DNA of 64,000 nt from Zygnema cylindricum (GCA_037447655.1 JBBHKE010000883.1:103619-167618); one strand, 5' to 3'; positions 36,324 to 47,692 are shown, counted from the first letter of the stretch. Translations and numbers: made by a program. The notes: a model not told the origin generated them from the sequence alone.

Positions 36324-36608
36324 AAATTGGGATATCAGCCCGATTGCCGAGACCCTAATCCCTTCCCCCGGCCAGGGGTGGAAGGAAGGAGGAGGGGATA
36401 ACTTTCGCCTTCCCCTTGCCCTCATCCCTATTCCCTGCTCATGCCTCTCTCCTATTTTGCATGCATATCCATGGGAGGGATGTGGGCAGCAGTGGGCATG
36501 ATCATCATATTTTGGGAAGCATTCGCATTCAGGGTTTATTTGCAAGACTCCAATGCCGAAGACTCCGGCTATAGGCCCTTCCCTCAAGTTAATCAGGCAC
36601 GCTTGACA
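36324..36608 (+). repeat. 285-bp direct repeat, copy 1
   Basis: Runs from AAATTGGGATATCAGCC to GCTTGACA. Closely similar to copy 2 at 37825-38106. It lies between the G2 purine tract and the 3' LTR and is not found after either 5' LTR of the family. Confidence 0.85.
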
Positions 36609-36610
36609 GC

Positions 36611-37642
36611 TGTCAAGCTCATGTGCTTTTCAGGCATACCTTTATTTCACCAAGGATTTCCGGGCCCTTTTTACCCTGTACGGTCTTCAGAGTACGGAGG
36701 AGCGAGTGCACCAAGCTGGACGAGATTCTTGTATTTCCTACACTGAGCGGAACGCACTTTATTTCGCGTCTAACAGATGCCGAATAACCAAGTTCTACCG
36801 TTTTAAAGATTGCAATTCCGTTAGCTGAGACCAGTTTCCAACAGCCTCCGTGGGGGGTACATTGTGGATTTCCACGTAACTTTCCGGGTTTGCATCTAGA
36901 TTATGCTGTTAGCCGTCAGTAGGAATTTAGCTCCGGCTCAGCTGACTTTTGGTCCCTTAATTACATTATGTCAAAGTCTAATAAGTTAGTGCCATTTTTA
37001 GGACTTTGTCTTATAATAGAGGACTAAATAATTACTTCCGGCCACGGATCTAGCCGCAGTCCGGAGCACAACTTTTTGCCCTAAGTCTAGTACGGATTAT
37101 TCTGTCTTCATGTCAGTTCAATTACTATTGCTTACTGCTCATTGGTCAATAGCGTAACTTTGAATTTTGGACCTGCAATTTGACAAACTTTGATGTATAA
37201 GGCACTTGGGGTCGAAGGAGACAGGTTGCTTTTCAGTACTGTCTCCTGTGAAAACCCTCAAAAATTCTAACAAACCTTCTTTTGGATAATCTTTGTGTTG
37301 TTTCGACTCTATTACCATCTTGGTTTTGGATCTGTCTTTTGTGGAAATCATAGTCCAGGCGGGTAGTTGGCACTATCTTCCTTTATGGGTGATTTTGGAC
37401 TTTTTGTTGTTTGCAACCGAGAAGAGTCTGGTCGGTTCCGAGCTGCGGACACCGAAGGTTGCTGGAGTACCATACCTCTTTGACGATACTATCGGGAGAG
37501 GGGTCGCCTTTTTCTCATTTTCCTCGTTGATTGCTGGGGTATGTTGAGCTCGTTTCGCTACATTCCACATTTTATATCTTTTATTCTCTTTTCTGGGGCA
37601 AGGTGATATTGTTAAATCTGGAAAGCCAATCATATTTATCTA

Positions 37643-37685
<43 letters not shown>

Positions 37686-37822
37686 ACGTGGTAGTGCATT
37701 TGTGTCTTCATCTGGAGTTCTCTTTGCTTTGGATTTACTTTTCTGGAGTAAGCTGAAAACCCCCTGGATCAGGATAGTGGGTTTCGAGGGAACAAATGCA
37801 ATAAACTTCCGTCGACAAAGCA
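36611..37822 (+). repeat. 3' LTR of Ty3/gypsy element G2
   Basis: 1,212 bp, from TGTCAAGCTC to AAAGCA. Slightly longer than the 5' LTR because of a longer TA microsatellite (about 37640-37683). TATAAGG at 37196 and the hairpin at 37218-37245 are conserved. Confidence 0.9.
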
Positions 37823-37824
37823 CT

Positions 37825-38106
37825 AAATTGGGATATCAGCCCGTTTGCCGAGACCCTAATCCCTTCCCCCGGCCAGGGGGGGAGGAAGGAGGAGGGGATA
37901 ACTTTCGCCTTCCCCCTGCCCTCATCCCTATTCCCTGTTCATGCCTCTCTCCTATTTTGCATGCATAACCATGGGAGGGATGTGGGCAGCAGTGGGCATC
38001 ATCATTTTTTCGGAAGCATTCGCATTCAGGGTTTATTTGCAAGACTCGAATATCGAAGACTCCGGGCTGTGGGCCGTTCCCTCAAGTTAATGAGGCACGC
38101 TTGACA
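37825..38106 (+). repeat. 285-bp direct repeat, copy 2
   Basis: Second copy of 36324-36608, directly behind the G2 3' LTR. It ends at the same base (GCTTGACA) as copy 1. Confidence 0.85.
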
Positions 38107-38781
38107 AATAGGAAAGCTGATTTTATCATATAGGGCTTCTACTAGGCTGATACTTTTGTTGTATAATAGCGACCACAAAATTACATAACTTTATACAACC
38201 AATGTATCCCCGTTGACCTTCACCTTGCTGAAGCTTTGGCCCTTTGATGAGAGAGCAAGGTGGCGATGATATTTGTGGACTTCGAAAAAATTAGCCTTGC
38301 CACCCGATATATATAGATTGGATTCGTAAATTTAACCTTCGATGTGCCATATTGTTAGATTGATGATGAATGACCCACTTTTTTTTTTCAGGGCATGGAC
38401 TAGGTTGTAGTACTATTATAGTTATGTATTTGTTTTTTGTAGCTTTCAATTTCAACTTTTTCATTTTGCTCTGCGTTTTGTTATGCTTAAAATCCGTAAG
38501 GATTTCATTCGTAACCTTTAATAATCGTTAACAATTTTTACATTTCAATAATGCTTTGCACCTGCATGGTTTCACCACCGCGTTTTTGGAAATAAAAATG
38601 TTTTTACGAAGAAATGAAGTAAGTACTTTATAGTTTAGTACGCGGTCCTTGAATATCGTCGGCTCAGGGTATTTTTGCATTTAACCAAAACTTAGTCTTG
38701 TTACTTTATTTTTTAGCGAAGATTCTTCGTACAGCTTCAGAGCTTTCGTATGTAAAGAAATGAAATTGTAACTTTAGATTG
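38107..38781. other. Host or ancient repeat DNA, no gene seen
   Basis: AT-rich, no convincing frame on either strand. 38125-38180 faintly resembles the end of a family B LTR (GGGCTTC...ACCACAAAATTACA). The rest matches nothing in the window. It continues on the other side of B3 at 42782. Confidence 0.5.
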
Positions 38782-38786
38782 TAACG

Positions 38787-39855
38787 TGAAATTCTATGGG
38801 CTCCATTGCCCACAGAATTCGCAGATCAAAAAGAAGCTAATCTAGATAGTGCGGACTCCAAGTTGATATAAACCCAAATAAATGATCCCTTGACAATAAG
38901 AACCCCAATATACCTTCACCCCTGTGAAAAGAAGACCTTCTGTGTGCTCAGTTCCACCACAAAATGCAAAGCTTCAATATGTGTTTTGGAAAATATTCCC
39001 CACTTTGACTTTCCCACTGAATAAGTGCCATCCTGGCACGCAAAGACTCTGACCGACTACACCCTTGTGTAGCTTGGACTCCCCTGAGTCCGCAGCAAAA
39101 AGAATCACTGAATTTGCTCACCCGAGCATTAAGTTATGGCTGGTCAAAGATGACCTTTATAGTTACAAGCTCTCTTAGAGAGAGGTACCTAAATATCACT
39201 AAGTCTTGGTCTGCCTACTCACGACTACCTACTACTAAACCCTAGTCTAATAGGAACACTATAAAGTACAAGAAGGTACAATGGGCGATGTACTTATTGT
39301 ACGTCCATTGTACGACAAGGTCTACAAGGTGACACCTGTCAAATCGGAAGCCATGGTTCCTCCTCCCATCTTCTCCGGTATCAAATAATGTGGCGCCACG
39401 TGGCACCGCGTGACGCTATCTCCGTATGCCGCCAAAAGCTCACTTCGCGTGGCGGCTATAATGCCGGCCGTCCGATCCAAACATATTTTACATGGTTCAG
39501 ATTCGCGTACATGCATGAATTGCTCCTTTTGGTTAGTTCGGTATTAAGTAGCTGTTGCGTTAATGTTTATATATCTTTGAAACCCGTCATGTGTATCGTT
39601 TCGGTAACGCCTTATTGGATAAGGCTTACGTCTACATAGCAAACCATAGACCCAGGTTCAAATCCGGTTTAGAGCAGCATAATGGCCAACTATCAGTTTA
39701 CCTGCCTATTTTTGCCTGTTTCTTCTTTTTGACTATGGGGGCAGCCATGGCTATCTCTGTCTTCCAGTGACTACGACAAGTATGGATGACTTAGACAAGA
39801 CCATATGACAAACACACAGAATAAATTCAGACCTAGAAAATACACAAATTTAACA
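38787..39855 (-). repeat. 3' LTR of B3 (long U5 type)
   Basis: Contains the long U5 segment (GAAGCTAATCTAGATAGTG, TGATATAAACCC), leader stem-loops (minus strand GGACTCAGGGGAGTCC, CTACACAAGGGTGTAG), TATAAAGG on the minus strand near 39150, and the best tRNA-like segment at 39608-39670. Confidence 0.9.
39608..39670 (+). other. tRNA-like segment in the LTR, antisense to the element
   Basis: GCCTT-ATTGGAT-AAGGC forms a five-pair D-like arm. The B-box GGTTCAAATCC (39655-39665) fits the pol III consensus GGTTCRANNCC exactly, with a 7-base TTCAAAT loop. The order and the GTCTAC block resemble plant tRNA-Arg. There is no acceptor stem and the anticodon arm is disturbed, so it is not a functional tRNA gene. 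The identical segment lies in the 5' LTR at about 42529-42591. Confidence 0.65.
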
Positions 39856-39868
39856 CTCCCCTTATTTT

Positions 39869-41872
39869 TTAGTCTTCTATTGCGCCAACTCCCACTAAAT
39901 AAAAACAACAAAAACAAAATCCCTTCTTTTTTTTTTTCGTTCTTTTCCTATAATTAAACTTTAAGAATATACCCTCATATTTTAAAAGGTCTATTAGATG
40001 AGCTGAAATTAACATTCCATCTTGCTGATCACACATTTTATTTAGCATCTCACTTTTTATAAATCCGAGCAAAGATTTTATCCACCTCATCACTTTTCCA
40101 TCCACACAAAATCCGATTTCCCTCTTGCAATTCAAACAGCCAGCCACATCCTCAATCTGCAACACACACCCCGATGTTAACCCTTTTACAGGCGCACCTT
40201 CATAGATGGCATCACTCCCATTAGTGATGTCAAGTCCATTACCCCCCAAATTTTTCGAAAAAACAAGTATCCCCGCTAAGTTCCTCATAAGATCTACGTC
40301 TTCCGTACTCATATTTTTATCCTTGATACTCATCCCATTTTTTGAACTTTCCTCACTCTCTCCCAAGTAATTCTTTCCGCTATCACTTTCTATTTTTATT
40401 CCCAATAAATATTTCTCCTCCCTTAAACCTTTCATTAAATATTCCTCTTCTCCCCTATCTTTTAAAACCCCCTCTAGATTTACTTCTCCCCTTTCCTCGG
40501 AATCCGTTGAAGTCTCCCTTTGCGACCAGTTTTCTGTTTCCAAAATATCTATAAAACTATCCTCATTATTTTTACTTTTCCCTTTTTCAATTATAGATTC
40601 TAGATCTGACTTTCTCATCTCTAAGTTATACTTTTTACACTCCTTGACATCTTCATCATTTCTAACTCCCTCAAGTACCTCCCTTCCCTTTACTTCCCTT
40701 ATACCTCCAAAAGCACATCGTTGCTTTCGTGTAATTTCTGTGTACTTCTCTCTCTTCTCCATTCTACCGATGTGAAGAAGCTCCAATATTTCTTCATCCT
40801 CTTTCTCCTCTTCCCCTTCTTCCTCCTCTTTCACATTCCAACTTCTAAGTTCTTCTAAGCAAGGACACTCCTCTATATAGTGACCCGGTTCTCTACAAAA
40901 GAAGCAAACACCCTTTTTCAAAGCTCCCCTTTCTTTTGCTCTCCCTCTCTTTCCACCAAAGTTCCGATAAGGTTTACCTTTGTCTTTCTTCCTCTCATCA
41001 CGCTTCCGCTCGTCACCGTCGTTCCTCTCATCACGCTTCCGCCAATCACCACCAGCTGTAAAGGCAGTTACCCTCTCACTTCCCCTAAGAAGCTCCAAAG
41101 TGCTTTCCCTCACAAGAATTATCCCCATGGTAAAGCTCCAAGTCCATGAGGAGCCATCCATTGCCTGCATACGATTAATGATGTTTTCGTACTCATCTGG
41201 GAGTTTCATGAGTAGTGTATTGATCTTTCTCTCCTCAGATTCTACATACCCCGCACTAGCAAGCTCAACATATAACGCAGCAATATCATTGCAAAACTTT
41301 ATCATGTTACCGCCTTTATAAACATAGGCCTCTATTTCTTGTTTTACTAACTGCTGCCTCTGAATAGTCTCACTCTTATAAATATGCCTTAGTGTTTCCC
41401 ATATTTCCGAAGACTTGGTAAGACTTAAAAGAGTGATAGCTATGGACTTAGACACATATCTAAGTATAAGATGTTTAGCTATAGTGTTTTTATACTCCCA
41501 AATTTTACTATCATTTACTTCAGTTTTACTTATAACCCCTCTAAGTCAAGATGTGGCGGAGAGCATAGCTCCCCTCACCATAAGTGTCCCTTTATCCTTC
41601 TCCACTATTTCCCTATCCACGGAAAGGTTTTTCCCTTCACCTTTTGATTCATCTGAACTCCGGTTGATATTCTGAGCAGCCTCAGATGATTCTCCATAGT
41701 AACCTCCTCCAAAGCCAGGTGGCGGACATCTCACTTGTCCCGAAACAATTCCCCATAAGTGCTTCTCGTAAAGCAATCCCTCCATAATAAACTCCCAATA
41801 AGTGAAGTCTGTTCCATCGAACATAGGCACCCTAGATGGTGGGCCCATAACCTGAAATTCTGTGGTCTCCAT
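39869..41872 (-). pseudogene. B3 Gag-derived polyprotein, 667 codons with a single in-frame stop
   Basis: One continuous minus-strand frame fills the whole internal region. It is broken only by TGA at 41546-41548. It starts ATG at 41872 inside the LTR: METTEFQVMGPPSRVPMFDG, so codons 7-11 are the primer-binding site. The Gag core has SETIQRQQLVKQEIEAYVYKG. A repetitive Arg/Lys/Asp/Glu segment (DERKRDERKKDK) precedes the CCHC knuckle CFFCREPGHYIEEC. An acidic linker follows. The last 200 codons align with RT and RNase H of family A: EKYLLGIKIESDSGK with AKYILGIQVERDRKR, DITNGSDAIYEGAPVKG with DITTWSDASYGDAPMRR, CDQQDGMLIS with CDNQAAIAIS. YVDD and the RNase H glutamate are gone, so the tail cannot be an active enzyme. 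Likely role: structural or packaging protein. Confidence 0.88.
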
Positions 41873-42776
41873 TGACCCACAGAATGAGCAGCCTATGTAA
41901 AGCCTCTAGGATAATATTTGCCCCTTATACTTTCCCGTTGAATAAGCGCCGCCCAGGCACACAAATATTCTGACCACTCTCACCCTTGTGAGGACAAGAC
42001 TCCCCTGAGTCAAACGCAAAAAAAATCACTAAATTTGCTCACCCGAGCATTAAGTTATGGCTGGTCAAAGATGACCTTTATAGTTACAAGCTCTCTTAGA
42101 GAGAGGTACCTAAATATCACTAAGTCTCGGTCTGCCTACTCACGACTACCTACTACTAAACCCTAGTCCAATAGGAACACTATAAAGTACAAGAAGGTAC
42201 AATGGGCGATGTACTTATTGTATGTCCATTGTACGACAAGGTCTACAAGGTGACACCTGTCAAATCGGAAGCCATGGTTCCTCCTCCCATCTTCTCCGAT
42301 ATCAAATAATGTGGCGCCACGTGGCACCGCGTGACGCTATCTCCGTATGCCGCCAAAAGCTCACTTCGCGTGGCGGCTATAATGCCGGCCGTCCGATCAA
42401 AACATATTTTACATGGTTCAGATTCGCGTACATGCATGAATTGCTCCTTTTGGTTAGTCCGGTATTAAGTAGCTGTTGCGTTAATGTTTATATATCTTTG
42501 AAACCCGTCATGTGTATCGTTTCGGTAACGCCTTATTGGATAAGGCTTACGTCTACATAGCAAACCATAGACCCAGGTTCAAATCCGGTTTAGAGCAGCA
42601 TAATGGCCAACTATCAGTTTTCCTGCCTGTTTTTGCCTGTTTCTTCTTTTTGACTATGGGGGCAGCCATGGCTATCTCTGTCTTCCAGTGACTACGACAA
42701 GTATGGATGACTTAGACAAGACCATATGACAAACACACAGAATAAATTCAGACCTAGAAAATACACAAATTTAACA
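41853..42776 (-). repeat. 5' LTR of B3 (short U5 type)
   Basis: From TGTTAAATTTGTG at 42776 down to TTTCA at 41853. Nearly identical to the 3' LTR from about 42030 to 42776, but its U5 is the short type seen in the B1 3' LTR (AGCCTCTAGGATAATATTTG). Confidence 0.9.
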
Positions 42777-42781
42777 TAACG

Positions 42782-43149
42782 GATGTAAATATGGGTGTAA
42801 GTTGTGACGATTGTAGACGCGTACAAAAATCGCGACAATTGATGATATTTACAAAATAGAGATGGTTGTAAACTTCTAGCTACTTGTGACATTGTAGATG
42901 TTTAGGGTTTGTGACATTTTGACATCACTTGTACTTATGATAGCGTCGAGGTCACTAATTCTAAAACATTCCGCCATGGTTTCCAGATTTTGTTTTTTGG
43001 TCCGTTTCACTCTACTTGCCACCAAAATAAGCTAAAATACAGCCAAAAAAAATATTTTTTATAGATCTTTCATTTGATACCTTTCTTGCCTGTTTCATTC
43101 CAATAATTGTTAGATAGACGCGTTAGTGAGAGCGGGAGAGAGAGAGGCG
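42782..43149. other. Host DNA between B3 and B5, no gene seen
   Basis: About 370 bp, AT-rich, no frame above 60 codons that I can support. It is contiguous with 38107-38786 before the B3 insertion and with 55140 onward before the B5 insertion. Confidence 0.5.
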
Positions 43150-43154
43150 CTTTT

Positions 43155-43585
43155 AGAAATTCTATGGGGTACATTCCCCCACGGAATTTGCAGATCCAAA
43201 GAAGCTTATCTAAATAGTGCCGACTCGAAGTTGATACAAACCCAAATGACTGACACCTTGACAATCAGAACCCCAATATAGCTTCACCCCTGTGAAATAA
43301 GACTTTTTGTGTGCTCAGTTCCACTTCATAATGCAAAATTAGAATATGAGTTTTGGATAATATTCCCCACTTTGACTTTCCCTTAGAAATACCACCACCT
43401 TGGCAAGCAAAGACTTTTACCGACTGTACCATTGTGTAGCGTGGACTAACGTGAGTGGGCAGCAAAAAGAATCACTGAAAATGGTCAACTAAATGAGTTG
43501 TAATTAAATGGCAAAGTTTGTCGATTATTGCAGATGCTCTCTGGGAGAGAGGCGGCTATCTACCAAAATAATCCAAGTCCTAAAC
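43155..43585 (-). repeat. Solo LTR B5, first half
   Basis: Long-U5 family B LTR in minus orientation, continued at 54431-55134. Flanks CTTTT (43150-43154) and CTTTC (55135-55139) are a near-perfect target duplication. Split by A4 with duplication TAAAC (43581-43585 and 54426-54430). Confidence 0.85.
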
Positions 43586-44641
43586 TATAGAAATTAATGG
43601 TCCATTTTTAAGTATTTTCTAGGTCTAAATAGAAATATAGAAAGAAGCTGAGGCAGTCTACCTCTAACTTCTCTCTCCAACTCTCAAACTTGTCGCAGTC
43701 ACTAAGAAATTGGAGAGGGAGCTAGAGTCATGGCTACCTAGGCTATCCAAAGGTTTACGGAAAATATATATTAGTTAGGGGTTTATTTACTAAAAGGTAT
43801 GTGCAGGCCACAGGATTTGATCCTGATACCTACCGGTCGGCAAACAGCTGGTAGCCTGTAGCCTTGGCCGTTAAGTTTAGAACTAGTGTTACGTACTATA
43901 TGGTTTGATAATTAATTAAACATTATCAGGTAGGATAATTCATTTAACTGTAACTGTTTACTGGATACATAGATCCAGTAATGTAAAAGTACGGATTACG
44001 ATACGGATAAGAAACCAATATCGCGCATTTATATCTTTAATGAAACAAATATCGCGCATGTATTTATTACGGCTACGATTAAATGTGAATTTAATCGGAC
44101 GCTCGGAATTAACGCCGAGATCGCGGAAGAGGATTTCGGCGGTTTATGGTCATTGCCACATCAAATGACACGTGGCGGAATGACATTAGATCGCGGCATC
44201 TCCGAGGATTAAGGGAGGGAATCCGAACATACCACGTGTCGACATTTAGGCCATGTCGTACAGTGTCCGTACAGAAAGTACACCGGCAACTGTACTTTTG
44301 TGTACAAAACTCTAATCTGATTGGCTCCGTACATCAGTAGATAGAGTCTGTGAGAGAGATAAGACTTAGAAAAATTAGGAGATAGGACCCTCTCTCCCAG
44401 AGAGCTTTTGTACAAAAGGTGAACTTTGACCCTCCATAACTCATTGCTCAGGGGAGCAAATTCAGAGATTATTTTTGCTATCGACTCACGGGAGTCTTCC
44501 CTTCACAGGCGTGAAATTCATGAGAGTTATTGTCTGCCAGGGTGGTAGTTGTTTTTGCTAAAACACAAAGGGGTCAGGGTTATCCTAGAGGCTTCTTGGA
44601 AGCTGTCCACTCTGAGGACTTATGGAGGTCTCAGAGTTTCA
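43586..44641 (+). repeat. 5' LTR of A4
   Basis: 1,056 bp, begins TATAGAAATT (TG mutated to TA). CACGTG at 44169 and 44233. Leader stem-loops: TTGCTCAGGGGAGCAA (44444-44459), GACTCACGGGAGTC (44483-44496), CTTCACAGGCGTGAAA (44501-44516) and GCCAGGGTGGT (44535-44545). Confidence 0.92.
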
Positions 44642-47600
44642 GGTTATGGGCCCACCCTCTAGGGTACCTATCTTTAATGGAACTGGCTTCAAATACTAGG
44701 AAAGTATGATGATAGGAGCTCTATGCGAAAAAAGGTTTTGGGGGATAGTGAGTGGACGGTTGGGGCGTCCACCAAGTCTTCAAATTCCTCCAGGGTTTGG
44801 AGGAAGCAGATTCACCAGGAAAGAGGATCCACCTTCAACGGAGGAAACAAAACAACGAGAGGTGGTGGACAAAGGAAAAGAGAAGGAGGCGACCACACCA
44901 ATAGCAACTGGTTCGGCATTCATGTCACCTATTCTGGGGAACGAGGAGAATGATACTGAAACCTAGGACTTCAACAATATGGCGGCAAAGTACTTCATCC
45001 TACGCCATCTAACTCAAGGACTTGCATGTCCTCATTTGCAGGTAGAAAGGGCATCCGATCTTTGGATGGCTCTCATAGAGATGTACCGAAGTGGTACGAT
45101 TCAGCAACAACAGTTGGCTGATCAGAAAGTTAAGGAGTATGTATACAAAGGGGGGAAGATGTTGGATTTTTGCAATGAGCTTGCTACACTCTTCATGGAG
45201 CTACAGAGTGCGGGAAAAGATTTTAGTGAAAAAGAAAACGTTAACTGTTTACAGATGAAGTTACCTGATGAGTTCGAGAACATAGTCAACCGTGTGCAGG
45301 ACTTGCCGGACTCAAGGTGGATATAGAACTCAGTGGTAGGGATGATTCTTTTTTTCGGGAGAATACGATTGAGATGCAAAGGGGAGGAAAGAGTGGGCAA
45401 GCCTTGGCAACTGCGACCGATTGGAGGAACAAGGATTCTCGGAAACCGGTCGAAAACTATGGGGGGAGGGAGCACAAAAATCAGACCGACGAGTTCGGAC
45501 CAAGGGCTCCCAAAGGTTTATGTCATTTTTGTAAGAAACGAGGGCACTATATGCCAGAGAACACTAAGCTAACTGAGCTTCGGTTAAAGGAGGGGCAGAC
45601 CGGTGGTACCCCGAGAGGAAAGAAAAAGGCCTTTGTGACACAGGTACATAAGGCGGAATCTGAGGACGAGGACGATGAGCTCCTTTTAGATGAGGAGTTG
45701 GAGGCGAAAAACGAGGTAGAAATTCCACGAAGGCAGAAATGTGCTTACGATGGATTGAAAGGTGAAGCAGGCTAGATTGTAGATTGAGGTGCCTCCATGC
45801 ACATGTGTAAGGATAAACACCTGTTCACTAAGATAAGAAAGATTCCTACCGTAGAGATAGAGTACGAGGATGGGAGGATAGTCACCACTACTCTTGTGGG
45901 ATCGGTAGATTTGAAAGTGTTAGTAGAAGGAAAGACATCTATAGTAACATTCTCCGATGTATTGTTAATTCCGGAGCTGAATAAAAACCTCATCTCTACA
46001 TCTATATTAGATGATAAGGGTTTTTTAACTAGCACTAGGGAAGGAGTCTTTACTACTAGTTTTGAGGAGGATGTCTATTTCATTGCTGAGAAAGGTAGCC
46101 ATGGGATGTTTAGGCTGGTTTTAAGTAATGAAAAGAATAAACTTTATTTTTCTGGTGTTCATGATATTATGATGTGGCATAAGAGGCTTGGGCATGTGAA
46201 TCTAGACAAGTTAAGAGAGATGAAAAAAATGGGAGTGATGGAAGGGATTAAGTTCAGTGAGAGTGATAATATAAGTGATTGTAGTGGATGTGCTCAAGGT
46301 AAAACACACTGATTACCCTTTCCTAAAATAGCCACCTATAACGGAGAAAAAATTCTAGATCTAGTACACACAGATATTTGGGGACCGGCTAAAGTGCCCT
46401 CACCGGGGGGGAAGAGATTTATGATGACAATCACTGATGATTGGTCTCGATATTCGCGGGTGTATTTTTTGAAAAACAAGTCCGAAGCTCAGGATTGTTT
46501 TAGACAATATAAAGCATGGAGCGGAAAACTCCATGGAACTCCAATCAAGAGAATAAGGAGTGACAATGGTGGAGAGTATACTTCTAACCAGTTTGAGGAT
46601 TTTCTGAGGGAAGATGGGGTCCAACACCAAAAGACAGTTCCAGAAAAACTCGGAATAGAATGGGGTAGCTGAAAGGTTAAATATAACACTAAGTGATAGT
46701 GCTAGAAGTATGTTGTCAGATAAGAAGATAGGAAAAAGGTTTTGGGCAGAAGCAGTGAACTCTGCTAATTACCTCAAAAATAGAGTTATTACTTCAGCTA
46801 TAAAAGATCATACACCTTATGAGAGATAGACAGGCCGAAAACCAGACATATCTCACTTAAAGGTTATGGGCAGTCTAGTATTCAGTCTACATACAGATCG
46901 GTCTAATTCGAAGCTAGATCCTAAAGAAAAACCGGGATACCTATTAGGATATGATGAGGATGTTAAAGGATATAGAGTTTATGATCTAAAAAGGGAAGAT
47001 ATAATCTTAGTAAAGCATCTAGTAGTTATGGATGAAGGAAAGTCTGTGGATTCCTTCAAATATACAAAGTCAGTAAAAATCAGATTTGGGTCAGAAAATT
47101 CCGATGACTTTGAGCTTCCTAACTATCCAGGTTTTAGAGAAGATGACATTCTTGTAGGTACAAATCAGACAGAAAAGGACTCAGCTGTGGAAACTCCAGT
47201 GACAACTCTACCCGAAGCGCAAGACGTGGTGGAAATTGATTCGGAATCAAGGGATAGGGGAGAAGCCAAGTTTGTTCGAAAGAATCCACGAGAACCATCT
47301 ATTCCGGCCTCAGATTTTGAGGGGGGGAGGAGAAGTAGCAAAAGATTGCAAGAAAAACAGGTTAATAACAAGGTAACTAAACTATCTCATCAAGATGAAC
47401 CTCAAACTTATGGAGAGGCGATGACTTGTCCGGAAAGAAATCGGTGGAAGACAGCCATCAATGAGGAGATGGCCTTAATAATGGCAGCCGATACTTGGGA
47501 GCTGGTGGATTGTCCACCTAACCGAAAACGAATCGGTTGTAAGTGGGTTTTCAAATTATAACTCAACCCAGACAACACAATCGAGCGCTACAAGGCCCGA

Positions 47601-47692
47601 GTAGTGGCAAAGGGATTTACACAAAAGGAGGGAATTGACTACGAGGAAACCTTTGCCCCGGTGGACATATTTCCCTCCGTCCGCATACTTCT
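44622..47692 (+). pseudogene. A4 gag-pol, 5' part (Gag, protease, integrase, start of RT)
   Basis: ATG at 44622 with MEVSEFQVMGPPSRVP, then TAG in place of Trp after FKY. Gag 44979-45326 carries QQQQLADQKVKEYV. The knuckle has two changes (CHFCKKRGHYMPEN), losing the last cysteine. The protease is broken twice: TAG for the Trp before IVD and TGA (45785-45787) for the serine of DSGA. Integrase 45797-46312 and 46394-46672 keeps HKRLGH, CSGC, DDWSRYSR and SDNGGEY, followed by the same frameshift as A5 (PEKLGIEWGS). The hinge runs 46866-47561, then RT to VRILL at 47692, where B4 is inserted. The CTTCT duplication lies at the break. Confidence 0.92.

Larger units (their letters stand above)
25687..37822 (+). 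mobile_element. G2, Ty3/gypsy LTR retrotransposon carrying an embedded copia element
   Basis: 5' LTR 25687-26876, leader and gag-like region to about 27667, copia element A5 (27668-34125), pol remnant 34126-36102, purine tract near 36315-36323, and 3' LTR 36611-37822. The stretch that should hold the rest of gag, protease and most of RT is missing at the A5 site. The RT/RNase H-integrase order is typical of Ty3/gypsy. No target duplication is visible (AAATA before, CTAAA after). Confidence 0.82.
38787..42776 (-). mobile_element. B3, complete non-autonomous Gag-only copia element, 3.99 kb
   Basis: Both ends are defined by the target duplication TAACG (38782-38786 and 42777-42781). 3' LTR 38787-39855, polypurine tract 39856-39865 (plus strand CTCCCCTTAT), coding region 39869-41872, primer site 41840-41852 (GGTTATGGGCCCA on the minus strand), 5' LTR 41853-42776. 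There is no protease, integrase or RT, so it must be mobilised by another element. The LTRs agree closely over the U3/R part but differ in U5 (1,069 versus 924 bp). Confidence 0.95.

Noticed and set aside
39655-39665. Functional tRNA gene
   Set aside because: The B-box and a D-like arm are present, but there is no acceptor stem and the anticodon arm is disturbed; it also sits in every LTR.
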